This document shows, piece by piece, positions 55,538-63,426 of a stretch of 64,000 nucleotides of DNA. The stretch comes from Mycolicibacter engbaekii (GTDB lineage Bacteria; Actinomycetota; Actinomycetes; Mycobacteriales; Mycobacteriaceae). The stretch spans positions 62,001 through 126,000 of the forward strand of contig NZ_LQOT01000024.1 of NCBI RefSeq assembly GCF_002101585.1. The letters are read 5' to 3'. The notes below the pieces were generated by a model that had not been told where the DNA came from, did not search any database, and was given only the letters and a program-made list of their open reading frames with translations. How positions within the stretch are numbered: the stretch's first letter is position 1; every line of letters begins with the position of its first letter. The position numbers were made by a program, and so were the translations under genes.

Positions 55538-57505
55538 GTGAACAGTCCCGAGCCGGGTTCGCGAACCGGATCGCGATTCGGCCCGTACCAATTGGGCCGG
55601 CTGCTGGGCCAGGGAGTGGTAGGCGAGGCCTACCGGGCCGAAGACACCCGCAACCACGAAAACGTGGCGCTCACACTGATCTGCGACTCGCTCTCCTCCG
55701 ACGCCGCCTTTCGCAGCCGGCTGGAGGATGAGGCCGAGGCCGCCGCTCAGCTGACCGAGCCGCACGCCGTGCCGATCCGCGCCTACGGCGAGATCGAGGG
55801 CGTCCTCTATCTGGAAACCGGCCTGATCGACGGCACCGACCTGGCCACCGTCCTGGCCGAGGACGGCCCGCTGAGCCCGCCGCGAGCGGTGGCCGTCATA
55901 CGCCAGATCGCCGCGGCACTCGACGCGGCACACGATGCCTACGTCGTGCACCGCGACGTCCGGCCCGAGAACATTCTGCTCACCTGCGACGACCTGGCGT
56001 ATCTGACCGACTTCGGTGTCGCGGCGGCCATCGCCGAACCGGGCGTGCGGGCCGACCCGGCGACTGGCGCCATCACCCACATGGCGCCCGAGCGCCTGGC
56101 CGGTGAGCCGGTCACGCACCTCGCCGACATCTACTCGCTGGCCGCGGTGTTGGCGCAGGCCCTGACCGGGGTGCCCCCGTTCGCGGCGGCCACCGTCGAC
56201 GAGGCGATCGAAGAGCGCCGCACCGCCGAGCCTCCGCGGCCGAGCGCACTGCGCCCCGGGCGGGTCCCGGCGGCCATCGATGCGGTGCTGGCGCGCGGGC
56301 TGGCGCCCAAACCCGAGGAGCGCTACAGCAGCGCCGGGGAGTTCGCCGCAGCCGCTTACCAGGCCCTGACCGAGCCGGAACGCCACCAGGTCGCCCGGAT
56401 CCTGCGCCGTGGCGAACCCGCGCTGCACCTGGCCGCAGGCCTCGAACCCGAGCCCCGGTTCAGCCGCACCGAACCGGTCCGGGCGCCGGGGACGCCGCCG
56501 GAGCTGCGATTCGGTGGTGCCGTTGACGTCGGCCTGGGCGGTCCGGCCCCGGTGCCGTTCCCGATGCCGCAACTGCTGCACAGCGACCAAGCCCCGGTGC
56601 TGCCCACCCCGTCGCGGCGCTGGCAGCCGCCGCGCAAGCCGGTGCTGGTGGCGGCCGCGGCGATCGTCGCGGTCATGGTGGTCGGCGGCGTCGGGCAGCT
56701 GCTGTCCCGGCCCTCGTCGGCGACACCGGTGGCTGCGCCCCCGCAGGACGTGCTGCCCTTCACCGGACTCGACTACCGGCTATCACCGGGCGGGGTGGCA
56801 CTGGACGGCGACGGCAACGTCTACGTCACCAGTGACGGCATGCACGGGCGGGTGGTGCGCCTGGCCGCCGATTCGCATGCATCCACGGTGGTGCCCTACA
56901 GCGACCTGTACCAGCCGCGCGGTGTGGTGGTCGACGACACCGGCACCGTGTACTTCTCCGACGTCAACAGTCGCGTGGTCAAAGTGGACGCCGGCTCCGA
57001 TGTTCACACGGTGCTGCCGTTCATCGGCCTCGACGATCCCGACGGGGTGGCGGTGGACTCGGCCGGCAACGTCTACGTCGCCGACCGCGGCAATGATGTG
57101 GTTCTGCGACTCGACGCCGACACCAACGTTTCGACCACGGTGCCGTTCGTCGGCCTCGACAGGCCCGACGGGGTGGCGGTGGACTCCGCCGGCAACGTCT
57201 ATGTCACCGACACCGGCAACGACCGGGTGCTCAAGCTGCCGGCCGCCACCAACGAACAGGTGGTGTTGCCCTTTGCCGGGATCGTCGCGCCGTGGGGCAT
57301 CGCGGTCGACGATGCCGGCGACATCTACGTCACCGAACACAACCGCAACCGGGTGGTGAAACTGGCGGCCGGCGCGGCGATCCCGGAGGTGCTGCCGTTC
57401 ACCGGGCTCAACGCGCCGCTGGATGTCGCGGTCGACCGGCACGGCCACGTCTATGTCGCCGACCGCGGCAACGACCGCGTCGTCAAGGTGAACGGCAACC
57501 GCTGA
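55538..57505 (+). CDS. PknD-like receptor kinase lacking the ATP-binding lysine
   Basis: 655 residues. The N-terminal kinase domain (~15-275) has a glycine loop LGQGVVGEAY, HRDVRPEN (138-145) and TDFG (157-160). The beta-3 site reads VALTLI, with Thr46 in place of the invariant Lys (VALKLI in PknD of M. tuberculosis). The activation loop (~163-182) is shortened and poor in Thr. A linker, a transmembrane segment (~369-389) and six NHL-type beta-propeller repeats (~405-655) follow, all complete. It may be a pseudokinase that keeps an extracellular sensor. GTG start, AAGGGAGC upstream. Confidence 0.88.
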   Translation: MNSPEPGSRTGSRFGPYQLGRLLGQGVVGEAYRAEDTRNHENVALTLICDSLSSDAAFRSRLEDEAEAAAQLTEPHAVPIRAYGEIEGVLYLETGLIDGTDLATVLAEDGPLSPPRAVAVIRQIAAALDAAHDAYVVHRDVRPENILLTCDDLAYLTDFGVAAAIAEPGVRADPATGAITHMAPERLAGEPVTHLADIYSLAAVLAQALTGVPPFAAATVDEAIEERRTAEPPRPSALRPGRVPAAIDAVLARGLAPKPEERYSSAGEFAAAAYQALTEPERHQVARILRRGEPALHLAAGLEPEPRFSRTEPVRAPGTPPELRFGGAVDVGLGGPAPVPFPMPQLLHSDQAPVLPTPSRRWQPPRKPVLVAAAAIVAVMVVGGVGQLLSRPSSATPVAAPPQDVLPFTGLDYRLSPGGVALDGDGNVYVTSDGMHGRVVRLAADSHASTVVPYSDLYQPRGVVVDDTGTVYFSDVNSRVVKVDAGSDVHTVLPFIGLDDPDGVAVDSAGNVYVADRGNDVVLRLDADTNVSTTVPFVGLDRPDGVAVDSAGNVYVTDTGNDRVLKLPAATNEQVVLPFAGIVAPWGIAVDDAGDIYVTEHNRNRVVKLAAGAAIPEVLPFTGLNAPLDVAVDRHGHVYVADRGNDRVVKVNGNR

Positions 57506-57566
57506 GGCTCGCGCGGACTGTGTCTGTGACGGCTGCCTCATCGAACCGCCAGGTAGCATTTTTTGC

Positions 57567-58298
57567 GTGGACGGTAGCGTCGTGGGCCCCGAAGCGGGCA
57601 TCACTTACCCGGTGACCGACGCTCCGGCGGCGACCCTTGAGCACCACGATCATGATCACGCGGGGCACCAGCACCGCGTTCCCGTCGTTCACGACGCGGG
57701 TTGGCGCCGTGCCGCGGTCTGGGCCCGGCGGCTGGCCTGGATAAGCCTGATCCTGGTGGGCGTCGAAGGCGTGCTGGGCCTGTGGCAGGGCCTGGCGGCC
57801 GGTTCGATCGCCCTGACGGGCTGGGCGCTGGGCGCCATTCCCGAGGCGCTGGCCGGGGCCGTGGTGATCTGGCGGTTCACCGGCGCCCGCACGCTGTCCG
57901 ACACCGCTGAACGCCGCGCCCAGATCGGTGTGGCGATCTCGTTCTGGATCAACGCGCCCTACATCGCCGCGGAATCCGTGCACCACTTCTTCGGCGATCA
58001 GCGCAGTGAAGGCAGCGTCATCGGTATTGCGATCACCGCCGCGGCCGCGCTGGTGATGCCGATCCTGGGCCGAGCCCAGCGACGGCTCGGCGTCCGGCTG
58101 GGCTCGGCGGCGACGGTCGGCGAGGGAGTGCAGAACTATCTGTGTGCGGTCCAGGCGGCTGCGGTTCTGGTGGGGCTGACCCTTACCGCGCAGTGGGCCG
58201 GGGCCTGGTGGCTGGACCCGCTGATCGGTCTGGGGGTGGCCGGCGTTTCGGTGTGGCAGGGCTGCCGCTCCTGGCGCGGCGAGGGTTGCGGCTGCTGA
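57567..58298 (+). CDS. CDF-like membrane protein with His-rich N-terminus
   Basis: 243 residues. A His-rich stretch (HHDHDHAGHQH, ~26-36) could bind metal. Five or six hydrophobic segments follow, with WINAPYIAAESVHHFF and LDPLIGLGVAGVSVWQ resembling cation-diffusion-facilitator transporters. It probably moves a divalent metal and lies next to the ctpC/pacL metal genes. It corresponds in place to Rv3271c. GTG start. Convergent with ctpC, separated by a hairpin. Confidence 0.72.
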   Translation: MDGSVVGPEAGITYPVTDAPAATLEHHDHDHAGHQHRVPVVHDAGWRRAAVWARRLAWISLILVGVEGVLGLWQGLAAGSIALTGWALGAIPEALAGAVVIWRFTGARTLSDTAERRAQIGVAISFWINAPYIAAESVHHFFGDQRSEGSVIGIAITAAAALVMPILGRAQRRLGVRLGSAATVGEGVQNYLCAVQAAAVLVGLTLTAQWAGAWWLDPLIGLGVAGVSVWQGCRSWRGEGCGC

Positions 58299-58343
58299 GC
58301 GCTGCCGAGACGCCCGCGATTGCTGCGCTGTGTGAAACGTGAA

Positions 58344-58394
58344 GTCCCGACTGCCCTGGAGCTGGTGGTGGTGCTCGACAGGAACAGTCGGGAC
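58344..58394. terminator. Bidirectional terminator between CDF-like gene and ctpC
   Basis: GTCCCGACTG (58344-58353) pairs exactly with CAGTCGGGAC (58385-58394), loop 31 nt, between converging genes. Confidence 0.55.
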
Positions 58395-58403
58395 CCGGAC
58401 AGA

Positions 58404-60629
58404 TTACGGCACTGCGGGGGCTGATGCCAACGGGCCCGAGTCCAGCCGGTAGCGGATCAACCGCGAGCTGTTGGCGACGACGGCCACCGACGACGCGTTG
58501 TGCAGCAGCGCCGCCAGCACCGGGGACAGCGCCCCGCCGGCGCCGATCAACAGTCCGGCGGCGTTGACCGCGATCGACATGCCGTAGTTCTGCCTGATCA
58601 CCTCGACGGCCCGTGCGCCCAGGTCCCGCACGTCGAGCAGCCGGCGCAGGTCGTCGTTGGCCAGGGCGACGTCGGCGGTCTCGACGGCGACGTCGGTACC
58701 GGCCAGGCCCATCGCGATTCCCATGTCGGCCGCAGCCAGGGCCGGTGCATCGTTGACGCCGTCGCCGATCATGCTCACCACGTAGCCCTCGTCCTGAAGC
58801 TCGCGGACCACCTGCAGCTTGTCCTCGGGCAGCACCTCGGCCCGCCATTCGGCGATGCCGAGTTCGTCCGCCACCGCGGCCGCGGTCTCCGGATGATCGC
58901 CGGTGAGCATGATGATGCGACGAATGCCTTTGGCGCGCAGCGCTTCGAGCACCTCGCGGGCTTCCGGGCGCACCTCGTCCCGCAGACTGATCAACCCGAC
59001 CAGCACGCCGTCGACCGCGAGCAGCAGCGGGGTCTCGGCCTGGGCGCGCAGTTTGGTGACCCAGGCCGCCGCCTTCTTGGAGATGCGGACCTTCTCCGCG
59101 CGCAGCAGGTTGGGACTGCCCAGCAGCAACGTGCGACCGTCGGCCCAGGTGCGGATGCCCAGGCCCACCAGAACTTCGCACTCCTCATGCGGCGGGATGC
59201 TGATGCGGCGTTCCTCGGTGGAGCGGATCACCGCTTCGGCCAGCGGGTGCCGGGAGTGCAGTTCCGAGCTGGCGGCGTAGGCGAGTACCTGTTCGGGTTG
59301 CCAATCAGGGTGAATCGCAACGATATTGGTCACCACCGGCCGGCCCACCGTCAGGGTTCCGGTTTTGTCGAACACGATCGCGTCCACGCGGCCGGCCTGC
59401 TCGAGGTGAGAACCGCCCTTGATCAGGATGCCGCGCCGTGCGCCGTTGCCGATCGCCGCGCTGATCGCCGTCGGCGTGGACAGACCCACCGCGCAGGGGC
59501 AGGCGATCAGCAGCATGGTCATGGCCCGGCGGACATCGCCGGTGAACACCAGGGTGAGCGCTGAGAGGATGAACGACGCCGGTACGAAGCGCCGGGAGAA
59601 GTTCTCGCCCACGGTCTGGATCGGCGCCCGGTCGTGCTGCGCCTCCTCGACCCGGCTGATGATGCGGCCGATCACGGTCTGGCTTCCCACCGCGGTGGCG
59701 CGGACCACCAGGCGGCCGCGCACCACCACCGAACCGGCATGCACGGTTGCGCCGGTGATCACGCTGACCGGCAGGGTCTCCCCGGTGATCGCGGACTGGT
59801 CGACGATGGCGTCGCCGTCGACGACCTCGCCGTCGACCGGGATCGCCACGTGGTCGTGGATGATGATTTCGTCACCGATCTGCAGCGAGTCGATCGGCAC
59901 CTGAACCTCGGTGTATTCCGCGTTTTCCGGGGGCCCTTGGCCCACCCGGACCCAGGCGGTGTCCTGGTTGCCGCGCAGCAGATCGGAGATGGCGCGCCGG
60001 GTGCGGCGCAGCGTCAGATCCTGCAGGTACTCACCGATGTTGAGCAGCCACAGCACGGTGAGCGCGACCACGTTCTCCCGAAGAACCAGGCTGGCCACGG
60101 TCGCGGCGGTCACCAGCGCGTCGGTGCCGGCCCGGCCGGAGCGGATCGAGCGCAGCGCCCCCCGCAGGAAGGGATAACCCATGAAGACGGTGGCGCCGGT
60201 CGCCACGAGCTGGCCGCTGGGGCCCAGCAGGGGCGGCCGCGCGAAGACGTAGCGGCGCATCCCCAGCAGTGCCAGTGCGGCGCCGCCGATCACCATGCGC
60301 AGCACGTCGGTGTTACGGATGTCGGCCGAGCGAGGAGTGCGGGTGGGGATCAGCTCCGCGGAGACGGTGGCCGCCGACGCGATCGCGGCGAGTATCTCCG
60401 CGGGGTCGCTGCGCTGGGGGGAGTACCAGACCACCACGGCGCCGGTGCGCGGGTAGCCATGCGCGGTCCGCACCCCGTGGACCCTGCCGGCGGCCTCCTC
60501 GGCGGCCACCGCGCGGCGCGAATCGCCGCGCACCCACGGGGCCTGCACCCGCATGCGGCCCGCCGCGTCGGAAACGACGATCAACTCCGCGTCGCCGGGC
60601 GTGATCTGTGCAGCGCCGCTGCCTGTCAT
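58404..60629 (-). CDS. ctpC: P1-type metal ATPase CtpC
   Basis: 741 residues from the ATG at 60629 (GGGGAG upstream). Transmembrane CPC motif LLIACPCAVGLSTP, phosphorylation site DKTGTLT, the HP motif in SRHPLAEAV and GDGVNDAPAL are all present. CtpC exports manganese or zinc (Rv3270). No N-terminal HMA Cys motif. It is followed upstream by the pacL1-like gene, which lies 31 bp before it and should be co-transcribed. Confidence 0.95.
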   Translation of the reverse strand: MTGSGAAQITPGDAELIVVSDAAGRMRVQAPWVRGDSRRAVAAEEAAGRVHGVRTAHGYPRTGAVVVWYSPQRSDPAEILAAIASAATVSAELIPTRTPRSADIRNTDVLRMVIGGAALALLGMRRYVFARPPLLGPSGQLVATGATVFMGYPFLRGALRSIRSGRAGTDALVTAATVASLVLRENVVALTVLWLLNIGEYLQDLTLRRTRRAISDLLRGNQDTAWVRVGQGPPENAEYTEVQVPIDSLQIGDEIIIHDHVAIPVDGEVVDGDAIVDQSAITGETLPVSVITGATVHAGSVVVRGRLVVRATAVGSQTVIGRIISRVEEAQHDRAPIQTVGENFSRRFVPASFILSALTLVFTGDVRRAMTMLLIACPCAVGLSTPTAISAAIGNGARRGILIKGGSHLEQAGRVDAIVFDKTGTLTVGRPVVTNIVAIHPDWQPEQVLAYAASSELHSRHPLAEAVIRSTEERRISIPPHEECEVLVGLGIRTWADGRTLLLGSPNLLRAEKVRISKKAAAWVTKLRAQAETPLLLAVDGVLVGLISLRDEVRPEAREVLEALRAKGIRRIIMLTGDHPETAAAVADELGIAEWRAEVLPEDKLQVVRELQDEGYVVSMIGDGVNDAPALAAADMGIAMGLAGTDVAVETADVALANDDLRRLLDVRDLGARAVEVIRQNYGMSIAVNAAGLLIGAGGALSPVLAALLHNASSVAVVANSSRLIRYRLDSGPLASAPAVP

Positions 60630-60660
60630 CGCTGCGCTCCCCATCGTCGGCGCCGGACGG

Positions 60661-60942
60661 TCAGTGGTCGTGGTCGTGCGCGACGGCTGCCGCCGGCGGG
60701 GTGGCCTCCTCGCCGATGCGTTCGCGGGCCTCGGCGACCACATCGGCCACCTTCAGCCGCGCCGACTCCGCGACCTCCTCGGCCCGCCGCGTTCCACGCA
60801 GGCCCCATTCGGTGGCGGTGACCGCGGCCTGGTGCAGCGGGGCCTTGTTCAGTGCCCGGCGTGCCACCTCGTACGCGCTCACGCCGACCAGCCCGGTGAA
60901 CACCGTCGACGCCGCTTTTGCCAGCAATCCCTGCACCGCCAT
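60661..60942 (-). CDS. pacL1: PacL1-like small membrane metal-binding partner (DUF1490)
   Basis: 93 residues. An N-terminal hydrophobic stretch (AASTVFTGLVGVSAYEVA, ~10-27) anchors it in the membrane, a helix follows, and the C-terminus AHDHDH binds metal. PacL proteins deliver Zn/Mn to CtpC-type ATPases and stabilise them (Rv3269). First gene of the ctpC operon; AGGAGAGGCTC precedes the ATG. Confidence 0.88.
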   Translation of the reverse strand: MAVQGLLAKAASTVFTGLVGVSAYEVARRALNKAPLHQAAVTATEWGLRGTRRAEEVAESARLKVADVVAEARERIGEEATPPAAAVAHDHDH

Positions 60943-60979
60943 GAGCCTCTCCTCGTGTCTGGGTTTCTGCGGGCCAGAG

Positions 60980-61006
60980 TATCAGCATATAAGCATTTAT
61001 GCATGA
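60980..61006 (-). promoter_or_regulatory. AT-rich palindromic site upstream of pacL1-ctpC
   Basis: The stretch 60984-61004 contains GCATA-TAAGCATT-TATGC, an imperfect palindrome in GC-rich surroundings. It resembles operators of ArsR/SmtB-type metal sensors. It is 38 bp upstream of pacL1. Confidence 0.5.
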
Positions 61007-61038
61007 GTCGCCCGGGTGGTGGGGAGGGCCGCGGCCGC

Positions 61039-61776
61039 TCAGCTCAGAATCCGGGTGACCTTCTCGCTGGCCCGCCGGCGCTCCTGCAGATCCGGATCGG
61101 GCCGGGCGACCTGCACCAGCGACGCGCCCACGGCGAACACCGACAGCAAGTTGTCGATCAGGGCGGCCGGGGTGTCCCAGTCGTGGGCCGACCACACCCG
61201 GTCCGCCGCGGTCAGGCCCCGCGCGGCTGCACTGGTGGCGCAGGCCGCCAGCACGTCGTCGGCGGACATGCCGGCCAGGGCCGGGCCGGGGAGGGTTTCG
61301 GCGGCGATCTGGTCGCCGTGCACGCGTACGGCGGTCGCATAGTCGGTGACACCGACCGGCACATCGGGTGCGGGCCGCCCGAACGGGTCCAGCGACAGCA
61401 CCGCGACCTCGCCGCCGGCAGCGGCTACCGCGCCGTCGGCCTGCGCAAGCCGGTCGGCGGTGCACAGCGCGACATCGGCGTCGTCGCACGAGGCGTCGAG
61501 CAGCACCTCCGCCCCGATCCACCAGGTGCCGAACAGCACCGCAGCCGTCTGCCAGTGGGCCGGCAGCAACACCGCGATCCGGCTGCCCGCTCCGGCGCCG
61601 AGTTCGTCGCGCAGCAGATTGCCGGTCTTGGCGGCCCAGTTCGCCAGCGTCGCCGCGGACAGCTCGATGCGCTCGGGGGTGGCGGTGCTGTGGTAGGCGT
61701 CGTCGTAGTAGGTGATCCGCGGGCCCACCGGGTCGGCGCGCATGATCGGATCAAGGATCGCCGAACTGAGGTTGGT
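61039..61776 (-). CDS. TIGR03089-family AMP-binding-like protein
   Basis: 245 residues from the GTG at 61776 (VTNLSSAILDP), which matches the usual N-terminus; a GTG at 61803 would overlap lcp1. The N-terminal part looks like the start of an acyl-CoA synthetase (RITYYDDA, ELSAATLANWAAKTGNLL, LLPAHWQTAAVLFGTWWIG), but it lacks the C-terminal catalytic half, so it is probably not a normal adenylating enzyme. Conserved next to lcp1 (Rv3268-Rv3267). Confidence 0.82.
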   Translation of the reverse strand, partial: TNLSSAILDPIMRADPVGPRITYYDDAYHSTATPERIELSAATLANWAAKTGNLLRDELGAGAGSRIAVLLPAHWQTAAVLFGTWWIGAEVLLDASCDDADVALCTADRLAQADGAVAAAGGEVAVLSLDPFGRPAPDVPVGVTDYATAVRVHGDQIAAETLPGPALAGMSADDVLAACATSAAARGLTAADRVWSAHDWDTPAALIDNLLSVFAVGASLVQVARPDPDLQERRRASEKVTRILS

Positions 61777-61790
61777 CACGTCAGGCGACG

Positions 61791-63263
61791 TTAGTTCACG
61801 CACTGCGGGTCGTTGGCTCCCGCGGTCAGAATGGGTGCGGCGGCGGGAATCTGGGGTTCCTGCTCGTCGGCGGTGCGGGCGATGGCGGCCATCTCGGTCC
61901 GGTCGCCGGTGCCCAGGCCCGAGCCGGGCCCGGTGTAGTCGTTGGCCAGCACAACGCGCACCGTTCCGGTCGGGACGGCATCGTTGGACACCACCGGCAG
62001 CCCGCCCAGATCCCGGGCCACCGCCTGCGCGCCGGGGTCGTCGACCGAGGCGGCCTGCACCTGGCTGGTGCTCACATGCGCGGACTCGTTGTTGCCCACG
62101 GTTCCCGTCCCGTAGCCCCGGGCGCCGAGCACCCCGGAGACCGCGGCGGCCAGGCCGTTGATGTCGGTGTCGTTGAGCACGCTGGCGGTGGTCTCTTCCG
62201 GGTTGTAGGCCAGCAGCTCGGTCTTGTCCTCGTCCTGCTCGTGCAGCAGTGAGTCCACCCAGTCGGCCACCTGGCCGGGATCCACGCGCACCACGCTCTG
62301 CATGCCGTCGTCGCTCCAGCCGGCCTCCTCGAGTACCGGGATGGTGGCGAACGCCACCTTGCCCGCGGCCAGATCCTGCAGCTTGGTGATGAAGTCCAGT
62401 ACGTCCCAGCCTTCGGAGAGCACCACCGAACGCTGTACCGCCGCCTGGAGCCGCGACAGCGTGCCAGGACTGGACAGTGTCTTGCCGGAGATGACCTTGT
62501 GCGCCAGCGCGGCCATCACCGCCTGCTGACGTCGGACCCGGTCCAGGTCGCCGTGCGGCAGTCCATGGCGCTGCCGCACGAAGCTCAGCGCCTCGCCGCC
62601 CCCGAGCCGCTGCCAGCCGGCCGGGAAGTCCGCGCCGGAGAGCTCCTCATACGCCGGTTCCTTGAGGCAGACGTCGACGCCGCCGAGGGCGTCGGTGATC
62701 AGGGCGAAGCCGAGCAGTCCCACCTCGGCGTAGTGGTCGACGGTGACTCCGGTCAGGTCGGCCACCGTCTTGATCAGCGCCTCGCGGCCCGCCTCGGTGC
62801 CGCGCGCCTGCGCCTGGATGGGATCCATCCCGGTGGCCACGAGCGCATCGGCGGTTTCCAGCCGGGTGGCTCCGTAGACGCCGTTGATCTTGGTCTTGTC
62901 CAGTCCGGGCGCCGCGACGTAGGAGTCGCGGGGGATCGAGATGGCGGTGGCCGACTTCCCGTTGTTGGGGATCCGGACCAAGATGATGGTGTCGGTGTTG
63001 GTGGCGTCGTCATCGCCCACGCGCAGCGCCGCGAGTTCCTCGGGGGTCAGCGGGTTGCCGTGCGCGTCGGTGCGGCTGTCCATGCCGACCAGCAGGATGT
63101 CTACGGCGCCGTCGGAGCCGCCCTTGCCCAGCGCCATCGAGGAGACGTGGAAGATGCCGTCCTCGAAGGACCGGACGCGGCTCCAGGCCACACCGGTGCC
63201 CAGGACGACGGTGACGGCTGCCACCGTGGCGATCACCCGAATCACACGTTGCGCAGGCATCAC
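61791..63263 (-). CDS. lcp1: LCP-family ligase (LytR-CpsA-Psr)
   Basis: 490 residues. An N-terminal transmembrane segment (~9-27) is followed by the LCP domain (~50-300: ILLVGMDSR, TDTIILVRIPNNG, ISIPRDSYV, DALGGVDVCL, LSFVRQRHGLPHGDLDRVRRQQ) with the Arg/Asp pyrophosphate-binding residues, and a C-terminal LytR_C domain (~370-460). Lcp1 attaches arabinogalactan to peptidoglycan (Rv3267). ATG 63263 with an ATG one codon in as alternative. Its stop lies 15 bp before the preferred TIGR03089 start. Confidence 0.92.
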   Translation of the reverse strand: MMPAQRVIRVIATVAAVTVVLGTGVAWSRVRSFEDGIFHVSSMALGKGGSDGAVDILLVGMDSRTDAHGNPLTPEELAALRVGDDDATNTDTIILVRIPNNGKSATAISIPRDSYVAAPGLDKTKINGVYGATRLETADALVATGMDPIQAQARGTEAGREALIKTVADLTGVTVDHYAEVGLLGFALITDALGGVDVCLKEPAYEELSGADFPAGWQRLGGGEALSFVRQRHGLPHGDLDRVRRQQAVMAALAHKVISGKTLSSPGTLSRLQAAVQRSVVLSEGWDVLDFITKLQDLAAGKVAFATIPVLEEAGWSDDGMQSVVRVDPGQVADWVDSLLHEQDEDKTELLAYNPEETTASVLNDTDINGLAAAVSGVLGARGYGTGTVGNNESAHVSTSQVQAASVDDPGAQAVARDLGGLPVVSNDAVPTGTVRVVLANDYTGPGSGLGTGDRTEMAAIARTADEQEPQIPAAAPILTAGANDPQCVN

Positions 63264-63330
63264 TTCAGATTACTTGTGTCACGGGTGTAACTGCGGTAGC
63301 CGAGTCCGGCGTGCCAGACCCGGCGGGACG

Positions 63331-63410
63331 GCTGGGACCGCCGAATAAGCCCGGCGGTTCAGCGAGGCTCGACGGAGGAGAGGCGAAGCTGGGACCGCCG
63401 AATAAGCCCG
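63331..63410. repeat. 23-bp direct repeat upstream of rmlD
   Basis: An exact 23-bp sequence beginning GCTGGGACCGCCGAATAAG is at 63331-63353 and again at 63388-63410, 57 bp apart. The interval between lcp1 and rmlD holds nothing else obvious. Confidence 0.65.
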
Positions 63411-63426
63411 CATAAGCTCGGCGGCT

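Noticed and set aside
53984..56590. 868-codon open reading on the minus strand
   Set aside because: It is antisense to ackA, the PstS-like and PknD-like genes; no domain is visible and the plus-strand genes are clearly real.
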